From AP-15 sp963781215 (GTDB taxonomy: Bacteria; Pseudomonadota; Alphaproteobacteria; ATCC43930; CGMCC-115725), in assembly GCA_963781215.1 (NCBI GenBank), contig CAWAFE010000028.1, positions 124,001-188,000 of the forward strand: a stretch of 64,000 nt of DNA, written 5' to 3'. The position numbers were made by a program, and so were the translations under genes. Positions within the stretch are counted from its first letter, which is position 1. Each line of letters begins with the position of its first letter. The notes beneath the pieces were generated by a model that saw nothing but the letters and a program-made list of their open reading frames with translations, ran no database searches and was not told the DNA's origin. Below are positions 28,134-36,984 of the stretch, one piece after another.

Positions 28134-29729
28134 CTATTTGTCGAGCCAGACGTCTTCGAACCGCCATTCGTTGTAGATGCTGTTGGTCATGCGGGTCCAT
28201 CCCTTGACCCAGGGCTGCCGACAGGATGCTCCGGCCGGATAGTAGATCACCGGCCGGAACGCGGCTTCCGCCAATTTGCGCTCGGCCTGCCAAACGATCT
28301 GTTTGCGCTTTTCCGGATCGGACTGCACCGATTGCTGATCGACCAGCTTGTCGAATTCCGGATCGCTGTAGCCGGCATAGTTGCGCTCCGCTCCGGTGTA
28401 GAAATTCTCGTAGAACATCTGGTCCGGGTCATCGACGCCACTCTCGATCGGCACCGCTCCGACCGTGAAGTCCTTGCGCGCCATCTTGGCGTACCAAAGC
28501 GCTGTATCGACAAATTCTAGCTCTCCGTCGATATAGATTTCCTTCAGTTGCGAGGCCAGGATTACCGCCGGATCGCGCCAGGCGGGAAAGTTGCGCGTCG
28601 ATATCTTGATGGCAAGTCGCTTGTCCGGTCCATAGCCGAGCTTTTCCATGATCGTGCGGGCCTCGGCGCGGTTCTTGGCAACGTCGCCGCCATAACCAGT
28701 TAGTGTCTTCAGCACCTCCGGCGGCATACCCCAGACACCATCGGGTGGCGGCAGCATTAATGAGCCGAGATTACCCACGCCCTCGTTCATAATGTCGACA
28801 AATGCCTTACGGTCGAGCGCCAGGACCATGGCGCGGCGCAATTCCGGATTGTCAAAGGGCGGCTTGTGCAGGTTGATCAGCATCGTGCGCGGTACGTTGC
28901 CGACGTTCACCTGGCAAATCGCCTTGGGCGCCTGCTCCTTGAAGTCCTTCAGGGTCGGGATTGTTACGCCCAGCGGTATGGCATCGAACTTGCCGGCGAA
29001 GAAGGCCAGGTTGCGCGGCCCGGTTTCGCGCATGATCGTGTATTCGACGCCGTCGAGGTAGGGTCTGTCCTTCTTCCAGTAATCCGGGTTTCTTGTCACC
29101 TTGATGTATTGGTTCGGCTCGAATTCGACGAATTTGAACGGTCCGGTGCCGACCGGATGCTGACGCATCTCCCGCGCCGGGACATGGCACGGATAAATGG
29201 GCGACCACCCGGAGGCCAGCAGCGCCAGTAGCGCCGGCTGCGGCTGCTTCAGGTGGAAGGTGACCTCGTAGTCGCCGCGGGCCGTCACCTCGACGACATT
29301 GCTGTACCAGGATTTGCGCGGGTTGATGCGCAGTTTGTCGCTTCCTTTGCCCATCAAGAGATCCCAGGTGCATTTGACGTCGGCCGCGGTAAACGGCTTG
29401 CCGTCGTGCCATTTGACCCCCTGGCGCAGCGGGAAGGTCAGCTCCTTGCCGTCCTCGCTCCACTCCCATTTGGTTGCCAGATCGGGAACTATCGATTGCA
29501 GGCTGTTCTGCGCAACGTGCTGATCGTACAATACAAGATTGTTGAACACCCCCATCATCGGTTGTTCGGTAGCCCGCGTCGATTCCTCGAGGATCGACAT
29601 GCTGGCCGGGCTGTCGAAATGCTGGAGCCGCAGAATGCCACCCGATTTTTGCGCCTGTGCCGGCCCGGTGGCCGACATCGCGATCAAGAGACCGCCCGCG
29701 GCGGCCATGGTGCGCAAGTGCATCGTCAT
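28134..29729 (-). CDS. Family-5 substrate-binding protein, array copy 7 (promoter-proximal)
   Basis: A 531-residue paralogue and first gene of the run; GGGAGGG lies about 10 bases before its ATG. Signal peptide cleavage is near AQAQ, and the mature start is KSGGILRLQHFDSPASMSI. It is the only member lacking both cysteines of the CGAERNYTGYC loop, reading TGAERNYAGYS instead. It retains KCTWDLL, YPCHVPAREMRQHPVG and the end NEWRFEDVWLDK. The paired loss suggests those cysteines form a disulfide in the other six. A promoter should lie upstream of 29730. Confidence 0.92.
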   Translation of the reverse strand: MTMHLRTMAAAGGLLIAMSATGPAQAQKSGGILRLQHFDSPASMSILEESTRATEQPMMGVFNNLVLYDQHVAQNSLQSIVPDLATKWEWSEDGKELTFPLRQGVKWHDGKPFTAADVKCTWDLLMGKGSDKLRINPRKSWYSNVVEVTARGDYEVTFHLKQPQPALLALLASGWSPIYPCHVPAREMRQHPVGTGPFKFVEFEPNQYIKVTRNPDYWKKDRPYLDGVEYTIMRETGPRNLAFFAGKFDAIPLGVTIPTLKDFKEQAPKAICQVNVGNVPRTMLINLHKPPFDNPELRRAMVLALDRKAFVDIMNEGVGNLGSLMLPPPDGVWGMPPEVLKTLTGYGGDVAKNRAEARTIMEKLGYGPDKRLAIKISTRNFPAWRDPAVILASQLKEIYIDGELEFVDTALWYAKMARKDFTVGAVPIESGVDDPDQMFYENFYTGAERNYAGYSDPEFDKLVDQQSVQSDPEKRKQIVWQAERKLAEAAFRPVIYYPAGASCRQPWVKGWTRMTNSIYNEWRFEDVWLDK

Positions 29730-30100
29730 GCCGGCTCACCCTCCCACTCGTCTTTCGCGCGTTCCCGTCAGCGGGCGCTCCGTCGAGAGCGACAGATATC
29801 ACGAGCCGGACAGCAGGAGTACCCGGCATGGGCGCCGTCCTACCGTCACCGTGTCCGGGCGCCGGTCGGCACTCCTCGGGCGCGTGCGCTCCGCTGCCCG
29901 ATGGCGAGCGGAGGAACCGGTGGAACATGCCCGGCCCCCGATACGGGTCGCGCGCGGCCTGGCTCGCCGGGACCCACGCCAGCGGGCTCGACCGCAGCGC
30001 AGCGATGCCCCGATCTGCAGGAGGTGGCCTCCACCTGATCTTTGGTGGTGGCGCCGACAGCTTCGAATTGGGCTTGGAACCAAATCGATGATCAAGAGAG
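29730..30100. other. Spacer carrying the probable promoter of the receptor-transporter operon
   Basis: About 370 bases lie between the first receptor gene and tRNA-Arg. No frame here resembles a protein and no repeat was found. The ribosome binding site for copy 7 is at the left edge. I could not identify a convincing -35/-10 pair or regulator site by eye. Confidence 0.45.
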
Positions 30101-30177
30101 TGGCGACCCCGGCAGGACTCGAACCTGCGACCACTCGCTTAGAAGGCGAGTGCTCTATCCAGCTGAGCTACGGGGTC
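30101..30177 (-). tRNA. tRNA-Arg (TCT)
   Basis: The minus strand folds into a full cloverleaf: acceptor GACCCCG/CGGGGTC, D-arm AGCTCAGCTGGATAGAGC, anticodon stem CTCGC/GCGAG around loop CTTCTAA (anticodon TCT), T-arm GCAGG TTCGAGT CCTGC, discriminator G and an encoded CCA. Confidence 0.97.
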
Positions 30178-30229
30178 GTGATCAGCCGACGGCACCTCGC
30201 CTGATCGGCAATCGGCTGTGGCGACAGGA

Positions 30230-30529
30230 TCAGGCGCGGACGCGGTCGTAGCGGAAATTGTCGGCATAGCTCTTCGGTTTCTCGGCCGCCGATTGCGGCC
30301 CGATGACCGTATAGTCGAGCCCGAGCTTTTCGGCAAAGGCGACGGCTTCGTCGCGCGTGTCGAAGCGCAGCTGCACCTGGTTCAGCGTGTCCTGCCCGCT
30401 CAACCAACCCATCAAGGGATCGGGTGTGCGGCCGGTCGCCGGCTCGTATTCGAGGACCCATTTCCGGGTCTGCGCTCGCCCCGACTGCATTGCCGTCTTT
30501 GCCGGCTTGAAGATCCGCGCCCGTGCCAT
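30230..30529 (-). CDS. NADH dehydrogenase accessory subunit, NDUFS4-like (ETC complex I subunit)
   Basis: A 99-residue protein of the ETC_C1_NDUFS4 family, the 18-kDa accessory subunit of complex I found in alphaproteobacteria and mitochondria. ATG 30529 begins MARARIFKPAKTAMQSGRA. The conserved core is WVLEYEP, GWLSGQDTLNQVQLRF, AFAEKLGLDYTV and a C-terminal KSYADNFRYDR. It is a peripheral-arm stabiliser of complex I on the cytoplasmic side. It sits alone between two tRNA genes. Confidence 0.93.
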   Translation of the reverse strand: MARARIFKPAKTAMQSGRAQTRKWVLEYEPATGRTPDPLMGWLSGQDTLNQVQLRFDTRDEAVAFAEKLGLDYTVIGPQSAAEKPKSYADNFRYDRVRA

Positions 30530-30588
30530 CAATCCCTCACCTCGCTGCGGGCAGCGCCGCCGATGCCGCTTTGGCACTGTTCGGGCGC

Positions 30589-30665
<77 letters not shown>

Positions 30666-30803
30666 CCGCCAAGGACGGCGCGGGTTTTAGAGGGTTCCGC
30701 GCGCCCATGCAACCGCCGCGAGGCCAGGAAAGAAAATACGGCCGGCCGACCGGCGAACTCTGGCGCGACGCGCCGCTGCAAATTGTGCGGAGCGCGCGTC
30801 GGG

Positions 30804-30831
30804 CTTATATGACCATGTACTTGTGACCATG
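30804..30831 (+). promoter_or_regulatory. Possible promoter/operator of the antitoxin gene
   Basis: CTTATAT (30804-30810) resembles a -10 box. It is followed by two direct copies of TGACCATG (30810-30817 and 30824-30831), one and a half helical turns apart, 22 bases before the antitoxin start. Phd-type antitoxins usually autoregulate on repeated sites in this position. Confidence 0.35.
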
Positions 30832-30852
30832 GACCGAACATCATGAAGAGCT

Positions 30853-31092
30853 ATGCGACACGTGCCGGCCGCGACGTTCAAGGCCAGCTGCCTGCGCCTG
30901 ACGGACGAGGTGGCGCGCCAGCGGCGGCCGATCGTCATCACAAAACGGGGAAAGCCTGTCGCCAGGCTGGTGCCGATCGCGGAGGAAGACGTCGACCTCT
31001 TCCGGCGCTTGGCCGGAACCATCAGGATTTGCGGCGACATCATCGGCCCGATCGATGACGCAGGATGGGCCCGCGATGCGGAAAACATCTGA
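30853..31092 (+). CDS. Phd/YefM-family antitoxin, no toxin partner visible
   Basis: A 79-residue protein with the Phd/YefM fold: AATFKASCLRLTDEVARQR, then IVITKRGKPVARLVPI, then a variable C-terminus ending WARDAENI that would wrap a toxin. An in-frame stop just upstream (30844-30846) fixes ATG 30853 as the first possible ATG; its ribosome site is weak. The following 118 bases contain no PIN or RelE-type toxin and then gltD ends on the opposite strand, so the antitoxin is solitary. Confidence 0.82.
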   Translation: MRHVPAATFKASCLRLTDEVARQRRPIVITKRGKPVARLVPIAEEDVDLFRRLAGTIRICGDIIGPIDDAGWARDAENI

Positions 31093-31176
31093 GGCGCATC
31101 TTCTTTTGCAACGGCGTGGTCACGAACTGCGCTGACGACGTGCGACCAGCAACGCCCGCGGGCATTTGACGGCCAT

Positions 31177-31194
31177 CCCCGCGTGAGGGCGGGG
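31177..31194. repeat. REP-like GC-rich palindrome
   Basis: CCCCGC and GCGGGG arms flank a 6-base loop, followed by AGG, between the antitoxin gene and the convergent gltD. It resembles the palindromes near 10844 and 47968 and may also act as a terminator. Confidence 0.45.
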
Positions 31195-31210
31195 AGGTGA
31201 TCAGCCGAGT

Positions 31211-32662
31211 TTACCGCGGCAAGAGGCTCGACCCCATCAGGAACTCGTCGATGGCGCGGGCGCATTGGCGGCCTTCGCGGATCGCCCAGACGACGAGCGA
31301 CTGGCCGCGCCGCATGTCGCCGGCGGCGAAGATCTTGGCGACCGAGGTTTGGTAGTCGACGGTGTTGGCGCCGACATTGCCGCGAGGGTCGAGCGCGACG
31401 CCCGACTGCTCGACCATTCCCGGCCGGCGCGGCCCCAAGAACCCCATCGCCAGCAGCACCAGATCGGCCTTCAAGGCAAAGCCGCTGTCCGGCACTTCCT
31501 GCATTGCGAAGCGGCCGTCCGGGCTCCTCTGCCATTCGACGCGGACGCATTCGAGCGCCTCGACCTGGCCGTTGCCGCCGATCGCGCGCCTAGTCAATAC
31601 CGCCCAGTCGCGCTCGCAGCCTTCTTCCTGCGAAGACGAGGTGCGCAATTTCAGCGGCCAGTCGGGCCAGACGAGCGGTTTATTCTCCCGGTCCGGCGGC
31701 TTCGGCAGAATTTCGAGCTGGGTGATCGAGGCGGCACCCTGGCGCACCGAGGTGCCGATGCAGTCCGAGCCGGTGTCGCCGCCGCCGATCACGACGACGT
31801 GCTTGCCTGCGGCGGTGATGGTTCCGTGCGGTGCCGCGCGGTCCTCGCTGTCGCCGGCGTTGCGCTTATTCTGCTGCGGCAGGAAATCCATCGCAAAATG
31901 GATGCCGTCGAGCGCGCGGCCCGGCACCTCGAGGTCGCGCGGCGCCTCGGCGCCGCCGGTCATCGCTACGGCGTCGAACTCTTCAATGAGCGAGGCCGTG
32001 TCGAGATCGACCCCGATTTCGACCCCGGCGCGGAACTCCACCCCCTCGGCCGTCATCTGCGCGACGCGGCGGTCAATCAGCGATTTTTCCATCTTGAAAT
32101 CGGGGATGCCGTAGCGCAAAAGGCCGCCGATCCGGTCGCTCTTTTCGAACAAGGTCACGGCGTGCCCGGCGCGCGCCAATTGCTGTGCGCAGGACATGCC
32201 CGCCGGGCCCGAGCCGATCACGGCGACCCGCTTGCCGGTCCGCCGCGCCGGCGCCAGCGGCTCGATCCAGCCTTCCCGCCAGCCGCGGTCGACGATCGCG
32301 CATTCGATCGTCTTGATCGTGACCGGGTTGTCGTCGATGTTGAGGGTGCAGGCCGCCTCGCAGGGTGCGGGGCAGATGCGGCCGGTGAATTCCGGAAAAT
32401 TATTGGTCGAGTGCAGCACCCGGAGCGCCGCCTGCCACTGGTCGCGGTAGACGAGATTATTCCAGTCAGGGATCAGATTGTTGACCGGGCAGCCGTCGTG
32501 GCAGAACGGGATGCCGCAATCCATGCAGCGCGCCGCCTGGTTGAGGTTCTCCGGGTCGGAGAGCGGCTTGACGAACTCCTTCCAGCTGCGGCGGCGGAGA
32601 TCGGCCTTCTCGTAAGGACGGTCGTGCCGCTCGTATTCGAGAAAACCGGTCGGCTTACCCAT
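31211..32662 (-). CDS. gltD: Glutamate synthase small subunit (GltD)
   Basis: A 483-residue flavoprotein that passes electrons from NADPH to the large GltB subunit for glutamate synthesis. It has N-terminal Fe-S cysteine motifs (ARCMDCGIPFCHDGCPVNN and GRICPAPCEAACTLN), the FAD loop VIGSGPAGMSCA near residue 147, the NADPH loop VIGGGDTGSDCIG near 290 and the late FAD motif KIFAAGDMRRGQSL. The length is normal. No gltB is adjacent on either side, which is unusual because the two are commonly neighbours. Confidence 0.96.
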   Translation of the reverse strand: MGKPTGFLEYERHDRPYEKADLRRRSWKEFVKPLSDPENLNQAARCMDCGIPFCHDGCPVNNLIPDWNNLVYRDQWQAALRVLHSTNNFPEFTGRICPAPCEAACTLNIDDNPVTIKTIECAIVDRGWREGWIEPLAPARRTGKRVAVIGSGPAGMSCAQQLARAGHAVTLFEKSDRIGGLLRYGIPDFKMEKSLIDRRVAQMTAEGVEFRAGVEIGVDLDTASLIEEFDAVAMTGGAEAPRDLEVPGRALDGIHFAMDFLPQQNKRNAGDSEDRAAPHGTITAAGKHVVVIGGGDTGSDCIGTSVRQGAASITQLEILPKPPDRENKPLVWPDWPLKLRTSSSQEEGCERDWAVLTRRAIGGNGQVEALECVRVEWQRSPDGRFAMQEVPDSGFALKADLVLLAMGFLGPRRPGMVEQSGVALDPRGNVGANTVDYQTSVAKIFAAGDMRRGQSLVVWAIREGRQCARAIDEFLMGSSLLPR

Positions 32663-33087
32663 CTATTCGATTCCCACGGCTCCCCGGCTGGGCTTCAGCC
32701 GGTCAACATCGCTGACTTATATCGATGTTGCCTCACTTCGCCCGGCGCATCAATGATCGCGCAACGAAAGGCGGCAGCGCAACCCCTGCCGCAACCAGCG
32801 GATGGCACGCCCGATCTGCTTGCCAGACAAGGGTGTGTCGATCGTCGGCACCTTCGATTGCCGCGCCGGGTCGCGACCTGCCCTGTCGCGAAAAGCGGGC
32901 TCGATGTGGGGTCGGGCAGCTCGCCCGGCGCACGGCGAAAGAAAGGTAGCGCTGTATAACCCGCAGCGTCGCCTCGATCGTTGCCGCTTTCCGCTGACGA
33001 TTTGACGGAATTGTTCAGAGTATTTGTTACGACTAGTGTAACGGTGCTGTGGATTTGGTATATCGGCCCAGCTTCACTCGGCCGGTC
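32663..33087. other. Spacer between gltD and the carboxylate-amine ligase gene
   Basis: About 425 bases contain short open frames without recognisable domains. A lower-GC patch (33000-33060) may hold the gltD promoter. No RNA gene or repeat was recognised. Confidence 0.4.
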
Positions 33088-34227
33088 CTAGCTCGAGCCA
33101 GCCGCGGTCTCGGCGATCAGCCAGTCGACGACGGCGGCGAGCGCTTGCTTGCGGGTGGCGCCGGCGGCCTGGGCCGCTTCGAAGACGGCGATCTGGCGAT
33201 GCGCGCTGGTGCCGCGGGAGACGATATCGCGAGCGTGCGAGACCTCGTCGAGGCAGCCGAAATGACGCGCATCCTGGTCGACGAGGGCGAGCATCTCGTC
33301 GAGCAGCTCGGCATAGGGGAGGATTGCGCCGCGGCCGAAATCGACCAGACCCCGATCGGTGCCGTAGCGCTGCGCCCGCCAGCGGTTCTCGTCGATCAGC
33401 ATGCGGGCATAGATCCGCCAGCGCTGGTTCTCACGCTTCAGCCGCCACAGCATGCGCAACAGACAGCGGAACAATGCCGCGATCGACAGCGAATCCTCCA
33501 ACGTCGTGCAGCTGTCGGTGATGCGCATTTCGAGGGTCGGAAAGCGCTCGCTCGGCCGCAGGTCCCACCACAATTTGGTCGCATCCTCGATCAGCCCGGC
33601 GGCGGTCAGGATGTCGATATGGCGGCGGTACTCGCCCCAGCTTGCGAAACGCTCGGGCGTGCCGGTGCGCGGCATCTCGTCGAAGACCGCCAGGCGATAG
33701 GATTTGAGACCGGTATTCTCGCCCTCCCAGAATGGCGAGGAGGTCGACAAGGCCAACAGATGCGGCAGGAAATAGGACGCCTGGCTCAAGAGGTCGATGC
33801 GGAGCTCATTGTCGGGGATGCCGATATGGACGTGCAGCCCGCAGATTTGAAGCCGCCGCCCGACACCCTGCAGATCGTTGTGCAGATCGGCATAGCGGCG
33901 GCGCTCGGTGGTCTTTTGCGCGCCCCACCGGGCGAACGGGTGGGTGCCCGCGGCGACCGGCGCCATGCCGTATTTCGCCGCGACCCCGGCGACCGTCCCC
34001 CGCAGCCGGTGCAATTCGGCACGCGCCTCGCCGAGGCTCATGCACACCCGGGTCCCGATTTCAATCTGCGAGCGCAGGAATTCGGGGCTGACCTGCCCTG
34101 CGAGCAGCGCCTCGCATTCCGTCAGCATCGCCGCCGGCGGGTCGCCGACGACATCGCGCGTCCCGAGGTCGACGAGGAAATATTCCTCCTCGATGCCGAG
34201 GGTGAATTCAGGTTCGCGTATCGCCAA
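33088..34227 (-). CDS. Carboxylate-amine ligase, YbdK-type (GCS2, glutamate-cysteine ligase-like)
   Basis: A 379-residue ATP-grasp-like ligase of the GCS2/YbdK family, which makes gamma-glutamyl-cysteine or a related amide. Motifs include FTLGIEEEYFLVD near the start, RSQIEIGT, CGLHVHIGIPD near 150, EMRITDSCTTLEDSL near 255 and ENRWRAQRYG. TTG 34227 is the likely start: it follows the stop of the upstream hydrolase by two bases and gives the family's usual length. The longer open frame upstream is antisense/out-of-frame hydrolase. Translational coupling is likely. Confidence 0.85.
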   Translation of the reverse strand: MAIREPEFTLGIEEEYFLVDLGTRDVVGDPPAAMLTECEALLAGQVSPEFLRSQIEIGTRVCMSLGEARAELHRLRGTVAGVAAKYGMAPVAAGTHPFARWGAQKTTERRRYADLHNDLQGVGRRLQICGLHVHIGIPDNELRIDLLSQASYFLPHLLALSTSSPFWEGENTGLKSYRLAVFDEMPRTGTPERFASWGEYRRHIDILTAAGLIEDATKLWWDLRPSERFPTLEMRITDSCTTLEDSLSIAALFRCLLRMLWRLKRENQRWRIYARMLIDENRWRAQRYGTDRGLVDFGRGAILPYAELLDEMLALVDQDARHFGCLDEVSHARDIVSRGTSAHRQIAVFEAAQAAGATRKQALAAVVDWLIAETAAGSS

Positions 34228-34229
34228 CG

Positions 34230-35113
34230 CTACCGCACGCCGAGGATCGAGCCGGTCTGTGAGCGCGGATCGCGGCGCGGCCAGCGCTGGCACTCGACCT
34301 GGTGGAAGAATTCGTCGAGGGTGCGGTTGAAGAGATCGGGCTCTTCGAGGTTGAGCCCATGGCCGGTGTTCGGAAAGACGATCAGCGCCGCCGAAGGGAT
34401 CGTCCGCTTCATCAACAGGCCGGGCTCGAGGCAGGGGTCGTCCTCGTCGCCGGTCATGATCGAGAGTCGGCACTTCGAGCGCGCGCATCTGCGTCGGTCA
34501 AATCGTAGAGCGAGGGCCGGCGCGCCTGGACGCCGCGCATCGTGTTCGCGGACCCTAGGGTCGAATGCTCGGCGAGGTGGGCAGCGAACTCGGCCCAGCC
34601 GCGCGGGTCCTTGTTCTGGAACTGCACCCGGGTCGGGCCGATCGCGTAGGTCTTCGAGGCGACCGGCATGCCGGCATTGGCGATCAACTCTATGGTCTTG
34701 GCGGTTTCATCATGGAACTGCTGGCGCTTGCCGCGCTCGGCGCCATAGCCGCAGCCGGCCACCACCAGCGACAAGGCGCGCTCGGGATAGGCAAAGCCGA
34801 AATGCAATACCGCAAAGCCGCCCATCGAAATGCCGACGACATGCGCCTTCTCGATGCCGAGGCCGTCGAGCACGGCGTGGATATCGTCGCGGGCGCGCTC
34901 CTGCGAATAGCGCGCCGGATCCTCCGGCACGTCGGAGGGCGGATAGCCGCGGGCGTTAAAGGCGATGCAGCGATAGCGCCGGCCGAAATAGCGCACCTGC
35001 GGCTCGTAGCCGCGCACATCGTCGGCGAATTCATGGACGAGCACGATCGGTACGCCAGACCCGCTCTCCTCGTAATAGAGGCGGACGCCGTCGTCGGTGG
35101 TCAAATGTGGCAT
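34230..35113 (-). pseudogene. Alpha/beta hydrolase with two frameshifts
   Basis: ATG 35113 follows GGAGGAAC and opens a normal alpha/beta hydrolase (MPHLTTDDGVRLYYEESG, PIVLVHEFADD, nucleophile elbow VVGISMGGFAV, GCGYGAERGKR). At about 34490 the frame must move by one base to read RALEVPTL. At about 34465 it must move once more to read IMTGDEDDPCLEP...NTGHGLNLEEPDLFN, which carries the catalytic acid and His. As written, translation stops at 34454. Both shifts look like one-base insertions. Either the gene is recently dead or the assembly is wrong here. Confidence 0.8.
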
Positions 35114-35294
35114 CGCCGTTCCTCCTCTGCGCTCGATGGACCATCCTAAAACCCTGCGCGCGCGACCGGCAAGCCGCCCGCTTGGCACGGTTCTTGTAAC
35201 GATCCTGGCAGGTCCGGGCTGCGGCGGGGCGCGCGGTGGCCGATCCGGGCCGGGATCGCCGGATCGCACCGGACCTCATTCCCGGACCAGCCCT

Positions 35295-35470
35295 TCAGCC
35301 TGCTCGATCCTTGCGCAGATGCCCACCGACGGCGCAGGCAACGCGTTCCGGCTCCTCGACCTGGATCAATAAGCGGCCGGCGGCGGCCAACTCGGGCAAT
35401 TCGACGTTGATGATATGGCCGGGATCGAGCACCATTCCGTTGTCGTTCGGGTAATGCGGCTCGACTGCTC
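35295..35470 (-). pseudogene. Unassigned short coding-like fragment
   Basis: On the minus strand a frame ending at 35295 reads like the tail of a protein (EPHYPNDNGMVLDPGHIIN, LLIQVEEPERVACAV) but is closed by a stop about 55 codons upstream. It has no convincing start with a ribosome site. It could be a decayed C-terminus. I do not recognise the family. Confidence 0.3.
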
Positions 35471-35528
35471 TAAGCCGCGTCTATGACAGGTGGGAGATTG
35501 CCCCCTGGCGGGAGGAGATTTTGGTCCG

Positions 35529-36095
35529 ATGAGCAAAGCCTTCGTCAAGGAATCGGATGACGAGGCCGACCTGCCCGACGAGCCGACCGCCGCTCCGGCC
35601 GGCTTCAAAAACTACATGACCCCGCACGGCCACCGTCATCTACAGGACGAATTGCACGAGCTATTGCGGGTGGAGCGGCCGAAAGTGGTGGAAACCGTGG
35701 CCTGGGCGGCCGGCAACGGCGACCGCTCGGAAAATGGCGACTATATCTACGGCAAGCGCCGCCTGCGCGAAATCGACCGGCGCATCCGCTTCCTGACAAA
35801 GCGGCTGGAAAGCGCCGAGGTGGTCGACCCGAAGCAGCAAAAACGGCGCGACCAAGTGTTTTTCGGCGCGACCGTCACCTACGCCGCCGAGGATGGGAGC
35901 GAAACCACGATCACGATCGTCGGCGTCGACGAAGCCGATTTCGCCCGCGGCCAGGTCAGCTGGATATCCCCGATCGCCCGCGCCCTGATCAAGGCGCATG
36001 AGGGCGACGTTGTCGAACTTCGGGCACCGGCCGGCGTCGAGCAGATCGAGGTGCTCAGCATCCGCTACGGCAGCGCCGATGGCGCAACCGGCTGA
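35529..36095 (+). CDS. greB: Transcription elongation factor GreB
   Basis: A 188-residue Gre factor that rescues backtracked RNA polymerase by stimulating transcript cleavage. It has an N-terminal coiled coil (LQDELHELLRVERPKVVE, then GDRSENGDYIYGKRRLREID with the acidic tip) and a C-terminal FKBP-like domain (VFFGATVTYAAEDGSE, ISPIARALIKAHEGDVV, IEVLSIRY). ATG 35529 was chosen from the GGAGGAG site 10-16 bases upstream. The protein has an extra acidic N-terminal stretch of about 25 residues compared with E. coli GreB. Confidence 0.95.
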   Translation: MSKAFVKESDDEADLPDEPTAAPAGFKNYMTPHGHRHLQDELHELLRVERPKVVETVAWAAGNGDRSENGDYIYGKRRLREIDRRIRFLTKRLESAEVVDPKQQKRRDQVFFGATVTYAAEDGSETTITIVGVDEADFARGQVSWISPIARALIKAHEGDVVELRAPAGVEQIEVLSIRYGSADGATG

Positions 36096-36230
36096 AGCAT
36101 CGGGTGCGGCTTGGGTGAGCTGTGTGGCATACCAGGCCGCCCTGTGTCGGCTCCGGCCCGAGAACCGCTTCTGACATCAAGCCGTCGCTGGGCGCGAGAC
36201 AGGCGACTGACCGAAACGGGTGGGAAGCTG

Positions 36231-36717
36231 TCATTCGTTCCCCGCCATTGCTTGGCCGAGGCAGGTTGGAACCTCGCCGGATTGCGGTTGTGCTTCGATG
36301 ATCATGTTGCACGGCGTCTCAGCGGCGCGCGCGACATTGCGGAAGCCACCAGCCGTGATGACCTCGCGCAACTGGGCCTGCCAGCGTGTGCGCCGAGGGC
36401 GGCGCCCACTTCCTGTGACGGCGAGGTCGGCACGCACCCGATGGCCGAACCGGCGTAGTAGATGCGTTCGACCGAGTTCAAATTGTCTTCGAGCTTGTCG
36501 CGCGCCATCGGCTCGATGCTCATCCACGAGCCGTCGGGCTTAATGATTGCCGGACATGAGCCGCTGCACCTGCCGGGTCGCCATCGGTCCCAGGCTCATG
36601 CACGGCCTTGTACAGGCCTAGCGCGTCGCCGATGCGTCCCAGCGCAACGTTCGCAGCACCGCTGAGGTCTGAGAGCATTTGCGCATGAACTCGATGCAAA
36701 TTGCCGTCGTCGACCAT
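36231..36717 (-). pseudogene. Class I SAM-dependent methyltransferase, core-deleted and frameshifted
   Basis: On the minus strand the text starts with the N-terminal helix of a methyltransferase family (GAANVALGRIGDALGLYKAV), then jumps straight to the C-terminal part (DGDPAGAAAHVRQ). The SAM-binding core is skipped. After a one-base shift it continues SWMSIEPMARDKLEDNLNS...YYAGSAIGCVPTSPSQEVGAALGAHAG, and after another shift QLREVITAGGFRNVARAAETPCNMIIEA. This gives one internal deletion plus at least two frameshifts, so the gene is dead. Confidence 0.75.
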
Positions 36718-36984
36718 TTCAACCCAAATTCGCCGCGCGCAAGCCCCTATTCGGTCTCAGCCAAAAAACCACCAAGTCATGAACCAAAGCTAACCAGATC
36801 GCTGCAAACCGGCTATGTGGCCGCAGGGACATAAAGCGGTTAGCGCGTCGCCGGGCTTCTGGGATTGCGCGCAGACACCTGCAACAACACCATGGAACCG
36901 CCGTCGAGCCTCCACTAGCCCGAGAAGCGACGCGAAACCGTCGAGCGCCAGGCCGCCACGGAACTGGCTGTAGCCCTAACCACC

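Noticed and set aside
14200..29729. Possible CRISPR or satellite repeat, because of the strong periodicity of about 1.6 kb
   Set aside because: The period is that of whole receptor genes (paralogy); there are no short repeats with spacers anywhere in the window.
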